Translations under genes and position numbers: made by a program
Part shown: piece by piece, positions 1 through 10,951 of the stretch
Layout of the letters: the number at the start of each line of letters is the position of its first letter
How positions within the stretch are numbered: position 1 is the first letter of the stretch
NCBI GenBank assembly: GCA_025094145.1
Contig: JALLLS010000042.1
Span: forward strand, 62,001-126,000
Source of the DNA: Spinellus fusiger
Taxonomy: Eukaryota; Mucoromycota; Mucoromycetes; Mucorales; Phycomycetaceae
DNA: 64,000 bases
Direction: 5' to 3'
The notes under the pieces: model-generated
Seen by the model: only the letters and a program-made list of their open reading frames with translations
Databases searched by the model: none
What the model was told of the DNA's origin: nothing

Positions 1-970
1 GCAATATAGAATCAACGAGAAAAGACTCAATGGGTAATAAAGATATTAAAGTATGAAATGAGTCACTAGAGGTTGATTCAGAAATCGGGGATTCTTCACT
101 TGAATTCTTCTTGTAATTCCTACTATATACATCATTAGTATGAATACCTATTGGTCTTGGATGCTCATATTGTTAAATAGACCATCATAGTCTCTGAATT
201 TTCATTGAGAATGTCAGTAAAATATAAAAAATCACGAATTGTCAGTATCTCTCACTCACTTAAAAGAACTATAAGAATTCTACCATTGCCTACATTGTTA
301 TGGTCCATGGTCTATCCAATATATATCGTAGTGTATTGTCAAAGTCAATAAAGTGATATTATTCTTTACTAGTAAAGACCATAGCATCCATACCAGAAAC
401 CAATTCATTACATCACTAAATAAGAACAAGCCAAAGTGGAATTCCTTATTAATATATAAATAAAACTAAAACTAAAACTAATAGATGATAATGTAGGTAG
501 AGATGATTGAATAAATGAAAGAAAAAGATACTAACAATACTTTACAAAATATCCTTCATTTATAGAAAATACAACCGTTGCTTATGGATATATATCATTG
601 GTAAAAAGAAGCTATTAGAATACCACCTTTCACATCTTGGAGGCTGACCACTTTATAGTCGATTGCATGCCAATGTAACAAATAACTTTCCACACTTATA
701 GAATTAAAATTCAATATGAGTCTCTCTAAAAAAAACAAACATACCATTAAACTGTCTATGTCTTCATCCTAATGGCCCATGAGAAGATGAAGTTAAAAGA
801 AAATGACATTGGTTTGTGAATTTTAATTAAAATCCCACACACTATAGTATGGTGATATTTGTATTTACTCAGTACTATTGATTAGTAGAAGCTTGGTAAA
901 CAGTTGCAGGCTGATGAGAAGTATCTTGTTTATCGTTTTATCGAGGGCCTGTTAGTATCTTTAATTCATA
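1..970. other. Intergenic, no gene seen
   Basis: AT-rich sequence with stops in all frames and no exon-like stretch. I recognise no RNA gene or terminal repeat here. It runs up to the LTR-like repeat that starts near 971. Confidence 0.5.
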
Positions 971-1244
971 TGTTGCAGACTATAAACCAGATTATTATAT
1001 TCAAGAAAGAATAATCAGACTCAAAACAAGATACTTTTATTAAAACAAAAATATACAGGTGGCTGTATACATTGAATTATGCGTTACTACTTTTGTGTTT
1101 CTGTTAATTATGGATTGTTCAGTAGACTTTAACATGTGATGCCTTAACTATAAATTAAATTGTAGAAAGGAAATGACCTAGTAATCAGTCAGTGGCAGTA
1201 TATATTATTGCTGTGATTACAATGCTAACTGGAAAATGCTAACA
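971..1244 (-). repeat. LTR-like repeat, family B, diverged copy
   Basis: This stretch aligns with the better-defined family B copy at 4786-5041. Shared blocks include AATCAGACTCAAAA, GATACTTTTATTAAAAC, GTGGCTGTGTA/GTATAC, TTCAGTAGACTTTAA and GTAGAAAGGA. The reverse strand reads a TTTAATAAAAGTATC polyadenylation-like signal, so the repeat is oriented on the minus strand. The ends, TGTT at 971 and AACA at 1241-1244, are inferred from the intact copy. No clean target-site duplication is visible, so the exact ends are uncertain. Confidence 0.6.
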
Positions 1245-1259
1245 TTTGATATTGGTTCA

Positions 1260-1440
1260 TAAAAGACACTAATTAATTAATGTTCTATTTATCAGAAACA
1301 CTTAATCAACCATAAGGCAGAATCTATTACCCCTAAGCATTCATAAAAAAAATATAAATACTGAACCATTCATCAATCAATAAAAAAACTTACCATCAGT
1401 CTTGTTGGACTACTGGCCCTTTCTTAATCTGATCATCTCA
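1260..1440 (+). repeat. Fragment of LTR-like repeat, family A
   Basis: The block around 1340-1420 resembles the 3' part of the 573 bp family A repeats. It has a TATAAATA box, then GAACCATTCAT, an AATAAAA signal and CAGTCTTGTT, in the same order as at 4240-4295. Only this promoter/polyadenylation part is recognisable; the rest has diverged or is missing. Confidence 0.5.
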
Positions 1441-3746
1441 TAGTACTTTGTTAAAAGAGGACAGCAGTGACATGAAGTTTAAATTAACACAGTTTTAGTA
1501 TAATTTACACTAACCACACTAGGCTTTCTCCACCCCCAAGTCAATAATACTTTTTACTCTACATCATAGAAAATAGTATAGGAGTATATGCCATTATAGT
1601 AGCTATAGTCTTGTCTAAACAGCACTATCGACACATGTACATTATTGAGCAGTAGTGCTCTTCATAAAAAATATTAACATAAAGCACATCTAATAGACTT
1701 CAATGTCTCCATGAGCAGTGTCTGTCAATGCCACAGACATATTTAGATGTTTATGTATATTGTAGTAAAAAACAAACAAGCAAAAAACAAACAAGCAAAA
1801 AACAATCTTGTTGTACTTAATATTTTATAACTTTCATGCATACCTAGGTAATCTAATGGATACTTTATCAATGTTCCATATAGAGACATACCAATGGTGC
1901 CAAAAGTTGACTCCAATATTGCTGCATTCAGATCCAACCAATCGGTATGGTAACATAACATGAAAACGAAAAATAGCATCAAAGATAGGGCATATTACTA
2001 CCATAGGCGGCAGTGACGTATGGAATTACTTATTGCCCTCAGCATGTAGATAATGCTTTTTTCTGTACCTCTTCAACATCCACACTAGCTGTTACATAAA
2101 GTGTCTTTTACTATGTATGTATGGAGTTGTAGATAGGAATATTTAGATGTAAATACTACTTTTATTTAAATTCAGTTGATATGCCTAATCTTCCCCTAGA
2201 GAGAGGCTTAGCAGTGCAGTCATTTGTATTATTTATAGAGCATCCTTCAGCATGTTATTGAAAAGTAGCAAACTGGACTAGATTTTACATATACCAATAG
2301 AATAATGACATATGTATTGAGTCTAAAAGTCCTACTTACTTTTCATTTGATGTGTTGAATTATCTGTGTTTGATTTACAGATCATTCACACTGCACAACT
2401 ATCACTCAACACATGCTAATCTAATGATCGAAAAATAAAGAATAGGACATTCTGCAGAGTAAATTATGTTAAGAGGCAGTGAGAAACAGCCACAGTACAT
2501 AAACACCATACTATATATCATAAACACAGCATCTAAAGAAAAAAGAGTTTGTTTATTAAACTAGTAATATACATGAATTCATATATTAGACATGATAAGT
2601 GTTGGTAAACTCTATATACGCTCATGTTCAATAAAGAACTAATAGTCATATAAAAGACTGCTGCTTATGTAAATAAGACTATTTACATTATGGACCTAAG
2701 CACATGTGTAATATAATTCTCTCAACTACCTTAATTTTAAGAAAGTATATGTTTTATATTTTAGTGGATGAAAACCATTAGAATATTATAATTTTACTAT
2801 GAGATGCAGAATGCTTGTCTGTGACTTAACCATGGCTGCTGAGTAAACCATGGGAATTGATGGTTGAAAATAAGGATGACCTGTTGCAGTGGTAGAACCA
2901 AGAGAGAAAGTTTTCATCAACTTCTGTGTGCTGATTGATCTGTCCTATTGGCTGTAGATCATTGTGGCTTATTCTGTTGACACAGTGATGAATGTGTCTT
3001 TTGATAGCAGAACAAAATGCTTATAGCATTGGAAGAAGCAGTCTGTTCTGTAGTTTTATTAAATGTATTATCTTCCCTGTATTATCTTCTCAGCCATTTC
3101 ATCCATCTAAGCTCAGTCAGGGCACTGAGTATCTGTGTGTTAAAGAAACAAGCTCAATGGTATGAATTGGATATTGCAATTCAGTCAAATAGGCCTTTCT
3201 ATTTCAGTAACTGACACTCTTCTCTCTCTCTAGACACTACTGTTTGGTTGTGAGACTCATTGAATATCACTTTACTCTAACATTTGTTTTATTAATTGCA
3301 TTGTCTTACTACTTATCCCATTGAAACAACCTCCAAAAATTAAAGCCATCTAAGACTAATTCAGATGATGCTTCAAATAAAACCTATGCTTATTGTCAGT
3401 ACTAGGACCGCAGTTACTGTTACCAGTAATGTGGATTATCAGACCATCTATTTAACCCAGACAACTGTCTAATTATGCAGACACTGTGATGTTTGAAACT
3501 CATATACAACAAGACTCTATTAGCCTCACATAAAAAAATAGAGTCTGTGGATATACCATAGACACTACTTGTGAATCAATGTTCCCATTAGATATACATT
3601 GCTCATGGCCCTTTCTCAGGCATATACTCGTCAGTGCAAGGAATAGCATGACAAGTATGCATCATTCTCTTCCAAATCTGACTACTATTATTTTAAGCCA
3701 ATAATCATGCATGAAGAACAACATAAAAAGACAGTGTGATCTGTCA
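1441..3746. other. Intergenic, no gene seen
   Basis: AT-rich with short, low-complexity ORFs only (for example 1743-1982 minus and 3017-3214 plus). Neither looks like a known protein and neither has supporting splice structure. I see no RNA gene. Old repeat sequence beyond recognition is likely, given the neighbourhood. Confidence 0.4.
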
Positions 3747-4319
3747 TGTTCCGACTTCAATCCAAAGATTCTTCATGAATTGGTCAACATGAATAGTATG
3801 CTGTGACATTCAGAATACTCTATGAAAGCTTGAGTGCACACAAGTAACATAGTACATCTCTGTATCATCTCACTGATTGGTTGTAACTACAAATCAACCT
3901 TCTAAGCTCAAATTATTATTGGACACTTAATGAGCTGCCTTCATCTATAAATCTTTAGTGGATTAAATAAGACCTATCAAAGGCAATTAAAAGTGAAGAC
4001 ATAATAGATGGCTCTATAATGGTGTGCTTATTCAATGAACCAACCATAAGGCTCCAACATGTAGTCTACAATTAGGTAGAACACCTACACCAACCATAAA
4101 GCTACACCTATGTAAACTACTATAGGATAAATCATCTACACCAACCATATGGTTGCATCTATCAATAAGCTATGCTATGAACTAATCATTAACTACCAAA
4201 AGGTAGAATGCCACTGAAGGATAAGCACCCACAAAAAGTATAAATAATGAACCACTCTTCACTTAATAAAAATTATCTTTGTTCAGTCTTGTTACTTTCT
4301 ACTTGTCTGAATAATCACA
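3747..4319 (+). repeat. LTR-like repeat, family A, copy 1
   Basis: A 573 bp repeat whose reverse complement is at 7970-8542, also 573 bp. It begins TGTTCC and ends TCACA (TG...CA, as in LTRs). It contains a TATAAATA box near 4240 and an AATAAAA signal about 20 bases later, giving a plus-strand LTR layout. No internal retrotransposon coding sequence and no clear 5 bp target duplication are visible, so it is best read as a solo LTR. Confidence 0.65.
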
Positions 4320-4785
4320 ATCTAAAATAAAATGAAATTTACACCCACAAGTGAATGTAAAAGAGAAAGGGATATTGTAGGATACAATTATTAAAAAAAG
4401 AAAACAGTGAACAACAAGTTCACAAAGAAAAACAGTACAATCAAGAATATGCAGAGACTGACTTGTACAAAACTCAATGGATAATTCACAAGTAGAAATC
4501 AACAAAATGATATACTTGTCTCTGAAAGATCCAATTGAAATTGAAGAATAAGATAACAAAATAAAAGAATATGAAATATTCAGAAAGAAGTATTAAGATA
4601 GAATTTGACAATGTTTATTAGTGAAAATAACTAAGAGTATTTATACTAATAGACAATAAGGTAAAAATATAATGAAGTAAATTCATATAAGCATTGTAGA
4701 GTGTAGTAATAGTGCAATTCCTTATGTGATTATACTATTACATAGCTTACAATAATATCAATAGGATGATAGAAATAAAAGTAAG

Positions 4786-5041
4786 TGTTAAATTCAAAAG
4801 GGAATTAATCAGACTCAAAATGAGATACTTTTATTAAAACAATTTTGACATGTCTATTTATACTAAATAGACAAGTGGCTGTGTACTGAATATGATCTAT
4901 TACTGTTTTAGGATGCTTGTCAAATAATGGCCTGTTCAGTAGACTTTAATATGCAGTGTCTTAACTATGAATTACGTTGTAGAAAGGAGATGACTTAATA
5001 ATTGGTCTGTGACTGCTACTGTTGTCTTCATGATTACAACA
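4786..5041 (-). repeat. Solo LTR, family B, with 5 bp target duplication
   Basis: A 256 bp unit starting TGTTAAATTC and ending ATTACAACA, with TGTT/AACA terminal inverted repeats. It is flanked by the direct duplication GTAAG at 4781-4785 and 5042-5046. The empty site is seen in the related family C copy near 10562-10570. TG...CA ends plus a 5 bp duplication are characteristic of retroviral-type integrase (established knowledge). No internal domain remains, so this is a solo LTR left by LTR-LTR recombination. Confidence 0.85.
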
Positions 5042-5152
5042 GTAAGATAAAATATGCCACAAAATAAGGTTAACAATCCTGAATTACCAAAGAATGGTAA
5101 TTAATAAAATGAAAAGTGTGAACTGAAAAAGGAAAAATAGAGAAACATAGTA

Positions 5153-6514
5153 CAGTGTCCCATCAAAAAACTAAAACATTTTTTACATTTTGATATGATT
5201 CTTGTTTATGGAAATACTTATTCTTTGTCATAAAAACATACATTAAACACACAGTAGAGACTTGAAAATTGGATAAAGTATAAAGAAGGTCATCAAGATA
5301 ATATATACAGATTTATTAGGTGGAAACCCTTAGTATTTGGTGTTTCCACCCTTGGCCTTAATAACAGCCCTACATCTTCAATGCATGCTGTCAATGAGGG
5401 TGTTGGTGACAGTCTTGGGTATTTTTTCCCACTCTTGCACCAGGAGAGTCTTCAGATCCTGGAGGGTGCTCCTTAGGGTCATCTTCTTTCTGACTGCTCT
5501 GTCAAGCTCCTCCCAAAGATGCTCAATTGGGTTCAGGTCAGGGCTTTGAGAGGGCCACCCCTCCATCATGACTATGCCTCTCTCATCCTTCCATTTCCTA
5601 GTCTCCTTACTAGTATGGCAACTGGCATTGTCCTCTTGAAGAACATAGCCTACCACTGGATCCAGTGCCTTAAGACAAGCCAGCTTGGGGCAATAGGCTG
5701 TTTCTAAAATACTGGTGTATTTGGCACTATTGATGAATCCCTCTACCACAGCAAGTCTACCAACACCTTCACCAGAAAAGAGAACCCCAGACCATCACAC
5801 TGCCACCACCAAACTTCATTGTTGGCTTCACATTCTTTGGGAGAAGCCCCTCCTTCTTCTTGTGCACTACTCTGGTACAGCTGTTGTTGCTCATTAGCTG
5901 AAACTTTGACTCATCAGACCAGATGACCATTTTCCAGTCTTCTTTGGTCCAGTGAAGGTGGGATCTGGCCCAAGCAAGCCTCAACCTCTTGTGCTTGTTG
6001 GTGAGAGCAGGCTTTCTAATCACCCTGCAAGAAGACAGGCCAATCTTCTTCATCATTCTTTCAAAAGTGCTCATGGACACTTTGGTGGTCATTCCCTGGT
6101 AGAGCTCATTCATGCTCTGGAAAGGGTCCCTTGCCACCTTGCAAGAAACTTCCCTCTTGCCTCTCTTCTTCAAGACAAACTTGCATCCAGAGCTCTTGCC
6201 TGCCTTGAAACAGCCAGTTTCCTTGTACCTCTTCATGATGAGGCTGACAGCAGGCTGACTGACACCAAACATAGCTACAATGTCTGTCTGTCTGGTGCCA
6301 TTTATGGTGGCCTTGTGTACAATGAGTTTACAAGTAAAGTCATCAATATTTCTCTTTCTGTTTCCAAGAGGCTTGGTGGTTTGTTTGGTGGTGTTAGACA
6401 TGATAAATATGATAGCAGAAAAAGAAGAAATGAGAAATGTGTAAAAAAAAAGTTTTTTTTAGCAAAATAAAGGTTGGAAAATAAAAAATATCTTAGTTTT
6501 ATGATGGGACACTG
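5153..6514 (-). mobile_element. Tc1/mariner-type DNA transposon, 1,362 bp
   Basis: Both ends carry imperfect terminal inverted repeats beginning CAGTGTCCCATCA, with about one mismatch in the first 22 bases. They are flanked by TA dinucleotides at 5151-5152 and 6515-6516, the Tc1/mariner target duplication. The related family C copy at about 10710-10730 shows the site without the element. One transposase gene lies inside on the minus strand (5330-6401). It is broken by a frameshift and a nonsense codon, so this copy is non-autonomous now but looks fairly young. Confidence 0.92.
5330..6401 (-). pseudogene. Tc1-like transposase, frameshifted
   Basis: Reading starts at the ATG at 6401. The N-terminal part (about 210 codons) has a helix-turn-helix region (QTDIVAMFGVSQPAVS) and the first catalytic aspartate in IWSDESKF. 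Near 5775-5785 the frame shifts by one base in a short T-run on the coding strand. The next frame continues smoothly with SGEGVGRLAVVEGF, then the second catalytic aspartate in LQEDNASCHTS and the catalytic glutamate in SPDLNPIEHLW. I count 35 residues between the second D and the E. A TGA at 5378-5380 stands where relatives usually have an Arg codon, and homology continues about 15 codons to a natural stop at 5330-5332. Without the two lesions it would be about 345-350 aa, the usual Tc1 size. Confidence 0.88.
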
Positions 6515-6742
6515 TACAAAAAGAAAATGTGGTGTCAAAAAGGAGAAGAAAAATGCACACCAAAAAAGGGAAAAAGAAGAAAATAGAAAGACAAGGAAAA
6601 CTTAGCAATTCTGTCTTTGCCAGACAGAGGAGAGCTGCAACACACATCATGGTTTGGGACCAAATAAAAGAGAAGCATGGCCCACTCCAGCTTCTTGGTG
6701 GCTGAGGCCTGCAACCCACACACACACCATGTCAAAATGTTG

Positions 6743-7420
6743 CCACTATACTAAATGCTATGATTCCATTGGCCAGCACACTTTTCCTTATTGGACTCAC
6801 ATGGATTACTTCTTTTGGGTTTATTAAATAATCAAACAAACAGTATGTCTTGGATGAAGTCACACTCACTCTGAGTAGACTGAAGACAAGATGTACTTAG
6901 TCAATTGTATCATGTAAATTAATATAAATAAGCAACTATTCTGAATGAATAAAAAGCATCTTCTATCCTCTCTTTACCTATTCTTCTTTGATCTACATGG
7001 GCTTCAGTCCAGACCTTGTTATCCTCAGTTTCCTCCTATTGCTGTCTCTACTTTTGGGCTTAGTATTATCCTGTCCAAATTGGTAACTGACAAGGATGTC
7101 CATGCTAGACACTGTGCTATCAAATAGAGTAATACTATTGGCTGCACATGTCTTCCCTTTTTGGAACACACATTATCCTGTGTGGATACACACAGATAAT
7201 ATAATATAATTAATAAGATAAATGCTAATGCAATATAGTGTCTTGGCTTTATGTTAACTGTGAAGAGAACATAAAGCCAAGACATGTATGTGCAATTGTA
7301 CACTGTAGAATTTAGTATAAATAATCAAGTGAATTCAATGAATAAACATTATCTTCTATCTTCTCTTTTATTCTTCCTCTTTGATCTATGTGGGCTTCAG
7401 TCCAAACCAAGAACCACTAG
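6743..7420 (+). repeat. Two LTR-like repeat fragments in tandem, family D
   Basis: Two related blocks follow each other. Each has a TATAAATAA box (near 6932 and 7316), a GAATAAA signal about 20 bases later, then CTTCTATC, a CTTTT-rich tract, TTTGATCTA and TGGGCTTCAGTCCA. The first ends near 7010 and the second near 7405. This is a TATA-to-polyadenylation layout as in LTRs. The 5' limits are not clear. The second block ends roughly 85 bases upstream of the tRNA-Lys gene. Confidence 0.45.
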
Positions 7421-7494
7421 CTATTCCACTCTGTGCACATACCTCCAGGCTTAAAAGTATTGTGGGCAAATTAGAGAACGACAAAAAGAGAGAT

Positions 7495-7567
7495 GCCCGG
7501 CTAGCTCAATCGGTAGAGCGTGAGACTCTTAATCTCAAGGTTGGGGGTTCGACCCCCCCGTTGGGCT
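7495..7567 (+). tRNA. tRNA-Lys (anticodon CTT)
   Basis: The sequence folds as a complete intronless cloverleaf. The acceptor stem is GCCCGGC with GTTGGGC (two G-U pairs). The D stem is GCTC/GAGC. The anticodon stem is TGAGA/TCTCA around loop CTCTTAA, with CTT as anticodon (Lys, AAG codon). The T arm is GGGGG-TTCGACC-CCCCC. Internal A and B boxes are present, and a run of six T near 7600 can serve as the Pol III terminator. The discriminator base reads T. Confidence 0.93.
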
Positions 7568-7605
7568 GTTTAAAAACCCCACCACTACAGTGGGAGACAT
7601 TTTTT

Positions 7606-7969
7606 ATAGATTCAATATACACTATTTTCACTTATTATTGTTGCACTTTTAGAGAAAAATATGTTGCATTAATTGATTAAAATTTGGCATAGTAAAAGAT
7701 TTAAAACTGGCTGTAATGATTGTCATCTTTGATCTTGAGTATCAAAGAGAAATGTTCAGAATAATATTAAGACATTATGTATATTTGGTATGTTAACAAA
7801 TATTTAAATACTTCTATTGTTTATAATATTAATGTTGTATTAAATATATACTGATGTTTTGGTACAACACATTTTTCTTGTAAGATATAGTCATTTAAAA
7901 ACAAAACAAATGTATAAATCAAAAAATATTCATTTACATAATTCATAATTTTTACATTTAAAACGTTTC
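7606..7969. other. Intergenic, no gene seen
   Basis: Very AT-rich, with no coding or structural RNA signal. It separates the tRNA-Lys gene from the inverted family A LTR-like repeat. Confidence 0.4.
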
Positions 7970-8542
7970 TGTGATTATTCAGACAAGTAGAAAATAACAA
8001 GACTGAACAAAGATAATTTTTATTAAGTGAAGAGTGGTTCATTATTTATACTTTTTGTGGGTGCTTATCCTTCAGTGGCATTCTACCTTTTGGTAGTTAA
8101 TTATTAGTCCATGGTATAGCTTATTGATAGATGCAAACGTATGGTTGGTGTAGATGATTTATCCTATGGTAGTTTACATAGGTGTAGCTTTATGGTTGGT
8201 GTAGGTGTTCTACCTAATTGTAGACTACATGTTGGAGCCTTATGGTTGGTTCATTGAATAAGCACACCATTATAGAGCCATCTATTATGTCTTCACTTTT
8301 AATTGCCTTTGATAGGTCTTATTTAATCCACTAAAGATTTATAGATGAAGGCAGCTCATTAAGTGTCCAATAATAATTTGAGCTTAGAAGGTTAATTTGT
8401 AGTTACAACCAATCAGTGAGATGATACAGAGATGTACTATGTTACTTGTGTGCACTCAAGCTTTCATAGAGGATTCTGAATGTTAAAGCACACTACTCAT
8501 GTTGACCAATTTATAGAGAGTCTTTGGGTTGAAGTTGGAACA
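7970..8542 (-). repeat. LTR-like repeat, family A, copy 2, inverted
   Basis: Reverse complement of 3747-4319 at the same length (573 bp), with only scattered substitutions by eye. On the minus strand it starts TGTTCC and ends TCACA, and carries the same TATAAATA and AATAAAA signals. Together with copy 1 it forms an inverted pair around about 3.65 kb containing the Tc1 element and the tRNA-Lys gene. No coding region of a retrotransposon lies between them, so they are probably two independent solo LTRs. Confidence 0.65.
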
Positions 8543-9006
8543 CAGCAAGGTAATTTATAAATAATATAGCTTATTTACTTTTCAAACGTTCTTCACTGTC
8601 TCTACTTTTGGGCTTAGTATTATCCTGTCCAAATTGGTAACCAATGTGATATTAGAGAACAAAAAGTGTCTTTGCAGAATAAAAGTGATTATAGAATGAG
8701 TCTCTTTGTAATCTTTTTAAATGACAAAGTGAGGAGAAAATCAAGACAAAAGAATTTGTTCTTTAATATAAAAAATATATAAAGGTTTTCACCCAATCAT
8801 AGCTGTTAATATATATCTGAATCTTGTGGATTAAATATATAATGAATTACTGCTATAGATGTTGAGAATAGTGAATAAGGCATTGTAATGTACATATAGA
8901 CCAAAGTATTAATTGTATGCTTAAATGTGGGTTTCTTTGTTTAGAAGGTCTAGTTATTTCAAAAAACGTGTAATTGAGTTTGATATAAAAAAAGAAATAC
9001 AACAAC
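8543..9006. other. Intergenic with a short copied segment
   Basis: Mostly featureless AT-rich DNA. Positions 8596-8641 are a near-exact copy of 7041-7086 (CTGTCTCTACTTTTGGGCTT, then about 26 more matching bases). This block probably belongs to an old retroelement, but I cannot assign it. Confidence 0.45.
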
Positions 9007-9960
9007 CAACAAGTGATGCATGTGGTACTTATGGGTGTGTGTATGATGGATAGAAAGGTAGAGTAATAAGGTAAGAAGGGGGTTTGGAATGGAAATTAGA
9101 GGTAGGGTTTGTGAAAAAATAAAAAGGGTAGGGGAATAGTTTGTTCAAGTGAATAGATTATGAAAACAAATATGAATAATACTTTGCAACACAACAGTGA
9201 AGCAAAAAAAACAGATACAAGGGAAACAATAGTACACATGGGTATAAAAATAACAGAATGCAATCAATACTTTGCTAAGAATTGATTTGTAAATAACAAT
9301 GATACTTCACAAGAAATCACAGTAGCACTGCCCAGAACTTGTCTCAGAAGATATTAAAAGATAATGGAAGAATAGAAAGATAATAGAAAATCTTGAACTA
9401 GTATTTGACCATTTATTTCAGTTTTTTATTAATGGGATATTTACACTAAAGAACTAAATATTAAAATAGAGAATGATTTCATAAGAAATCAATCCTTGAG
9501 AAAAAGAATTAAGACAATTGCATTGTTACTACATCATAGATTACTAACAACTACAAATTATAAGCTAAAATAGCCTTGTTACAAGAATGCATCATAACAA
9601 TGACTCTTCAGGAGAAAGAGAAAGAAACTAAATCAGTACTTGTTAAGACAAACTCATAGCAATAAATTTATTCACTGGAAAAGCAACTAAAATAGTGTAA
9701 AGAAATACATCATAGAGAAGAAAAGAAAGATTTAGGTAGAAAAAGAGTAAAGAAAGGAAAAAGATTGTGGAACAAGAGCATTGATCTCTTTACAATGTAG
9801 AGAAAACTTCAGAAACCTATTGATTCCCAAAAGAAAAAGAAAAGAGAAGATCAACACAAAAAGGAAATAGTCAAGGAACAGAGAAATTTGCAAAGTCAAT
9901 TCACTGCACTATGTCTGGCAGCCACTGAGGCTGTGAAGATCACAACACCATGTGTCAACA
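9007..9960 (-). repeat. LTR-like repeat, family C, copy 1 (diverged)
   Basis: This block aligns colinearly, with many indels, to 9961-10943. Landmarks in both are GTGATGCATGTGGTA/GTGATGCGTGTGGTA at the left, an ACTTGTCTCAGAA block in the middle and CAT/TGTGTCA(A/G)CA at the right. On the reverse strand it would begin TGTTGACAC, as LTRs do. It abuts copy 2 directly, so the two sit head to tail. Confidence 0.55.
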
Positions 9961-10943
9961 GTGATGCGTGTGGTATATAGGTTTGTGTGATAAATGTATA
10001 AGAAGGTAGAAATATGCTGTAAATACAGGGTTATCAGCAATAGTGGAGGTTTGTGAGGTTTGGATAATAAAAGAGAGATAGTCTCTTCAAATGAATTGAC
10101 TATTAAAATAAAATAAGGTAATTTACACTCACAAGTGAATGTAAAAGAGAAAGGTGTATAGTAGGATACAAGTATGGATAAAACGGTGAACAACAAGTTC
10201 ACAAAAGAAAACAGTGCAATCAAGACTATGCAGAGAATTGACTTGCACAAGAAACAGAAAAACAACAGATAATTCACAAGTAACTTCAACAGAATGTAAT
10301 ACTTGTCTCAGAAAGATCTAATTGCAACAGAAGAATAACAAAATAACAAAAAGAAAAAAAGAAGATATTCAAAAAGAAACATCACAATAGAATTCGACAA
10401 TCTTTATTAGAAAATAAAAATAATGGTATTTATACTAATAATGACATGGGATAAAATATATAAAGTCGATTCATATAAGCATTGTATAGTGTAGTAATAG
10501 TGTAATTCTTAATGTAATTATACTATTACATAGCTCACAATAATATAAATGGAATAATGAAGTAAAATAATATGAAATATGCCACAAAATAATGGTAATT
10601 AATAAAATGAAAAAGTAAAAAGAAAAGTGTGGGCTGCAAAAGGGAAAACAGATAAAAGCATAGTGTAGAGAAAGAAACGTGTGGACTGAAAATAGAAGGA
10701 TGGGGAAACGTAGTGCAGAAAGAAAATGTAGTGTCAAAAAGGAAAGGAGAAACGCACACCGAAAAAGGGAAAAAGGGAAAAAGGAGAAACGGAAAGACAA
10801 GGAAAACTTAGTGCTTTTCTCTTCTCCGGACAGAAGAAGAGTTCGGCATACGTCATGGTTTGGGACCGAACAAAAGAGTAGCACGGCCCGTTTCAGCTTC
10901 TTGGTGGCTGAAGCGTGAAAGTACTACATACACTGTGTCAGCA
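9961..10943 (-). repeat. LTR-like repeat, family C, copy 2 (uninterrupted)
   Basis: Best-preserved copy of family C and the empty-site reference for the two insertions in copy 3 (4321-6742). The reverse strand starts TGCTGACACAG and includes TATAAATACC and AATAAAG signals in the order expected of an LTR. Its right edge lies about 8 bp upstream of the tRNA-Ile gene at 10952. ORFs seen within it are low-complexity and not credible as genes. Confidence 0.6.
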
Positions 10944-10951
10944 GGACAGAT

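Larger units (their letters stand above)
4321..6742 (-). repeat. LTR-like repeat, family C, copy 3, split by two insertions
   Basis: Three blocks (about 4321-4785, 5042-5152 and 6515-6742) align in order with the uninterrupted sequence 10103-10943. Shared landmarks include CACAAGTGAATGTAAAAGAG, CATATAAGCATTGTA, ATATGCCACAAAATAA and CAGCTTCTTGGTGGCTGA. Two insertions split it: a 256 bp family B solo LTR at 4786-5041 and a 1,362 bp Tc1-like element at 5153-6514. The copy at 10.1-10.9 kb shows the empty sites. The reverse strand carries TATAAATA and AATAAA-like signals, so the parent is probably a minus-strand LTR. Confidence 0.7.

Noticed and set aside
966..1261. TCATA at 966-970 and 1257-1261 as a target duplication for the first family B copy
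   Set aside because: The right-hand copy lies beyond the recognisable repeat end and the bounded unit would not end in CA, so the match is probably chance.
4299..4559. 86-codon ORF, and the similar 126-codon ORF at 9909-10289, both minus strand
   Set aside because: Both lie in corresponding positions of the family C LTR-like repeat, differ by indels that change frame, and have low-complexity hydrophobic composition. They are unlikely to be coding.
5952..6470. 172-codon plus-strand ORF over the Tc1 transposase
   Set aside because: Antisense shadow of the transposase, whose catalytic motifs are clear on the minus strand.
7381..7680. 99-codon ORF through the tRNA-Lys gene
   Set aside because: It runs straight through a convincing tRNA cloverleaf and has no coding features.
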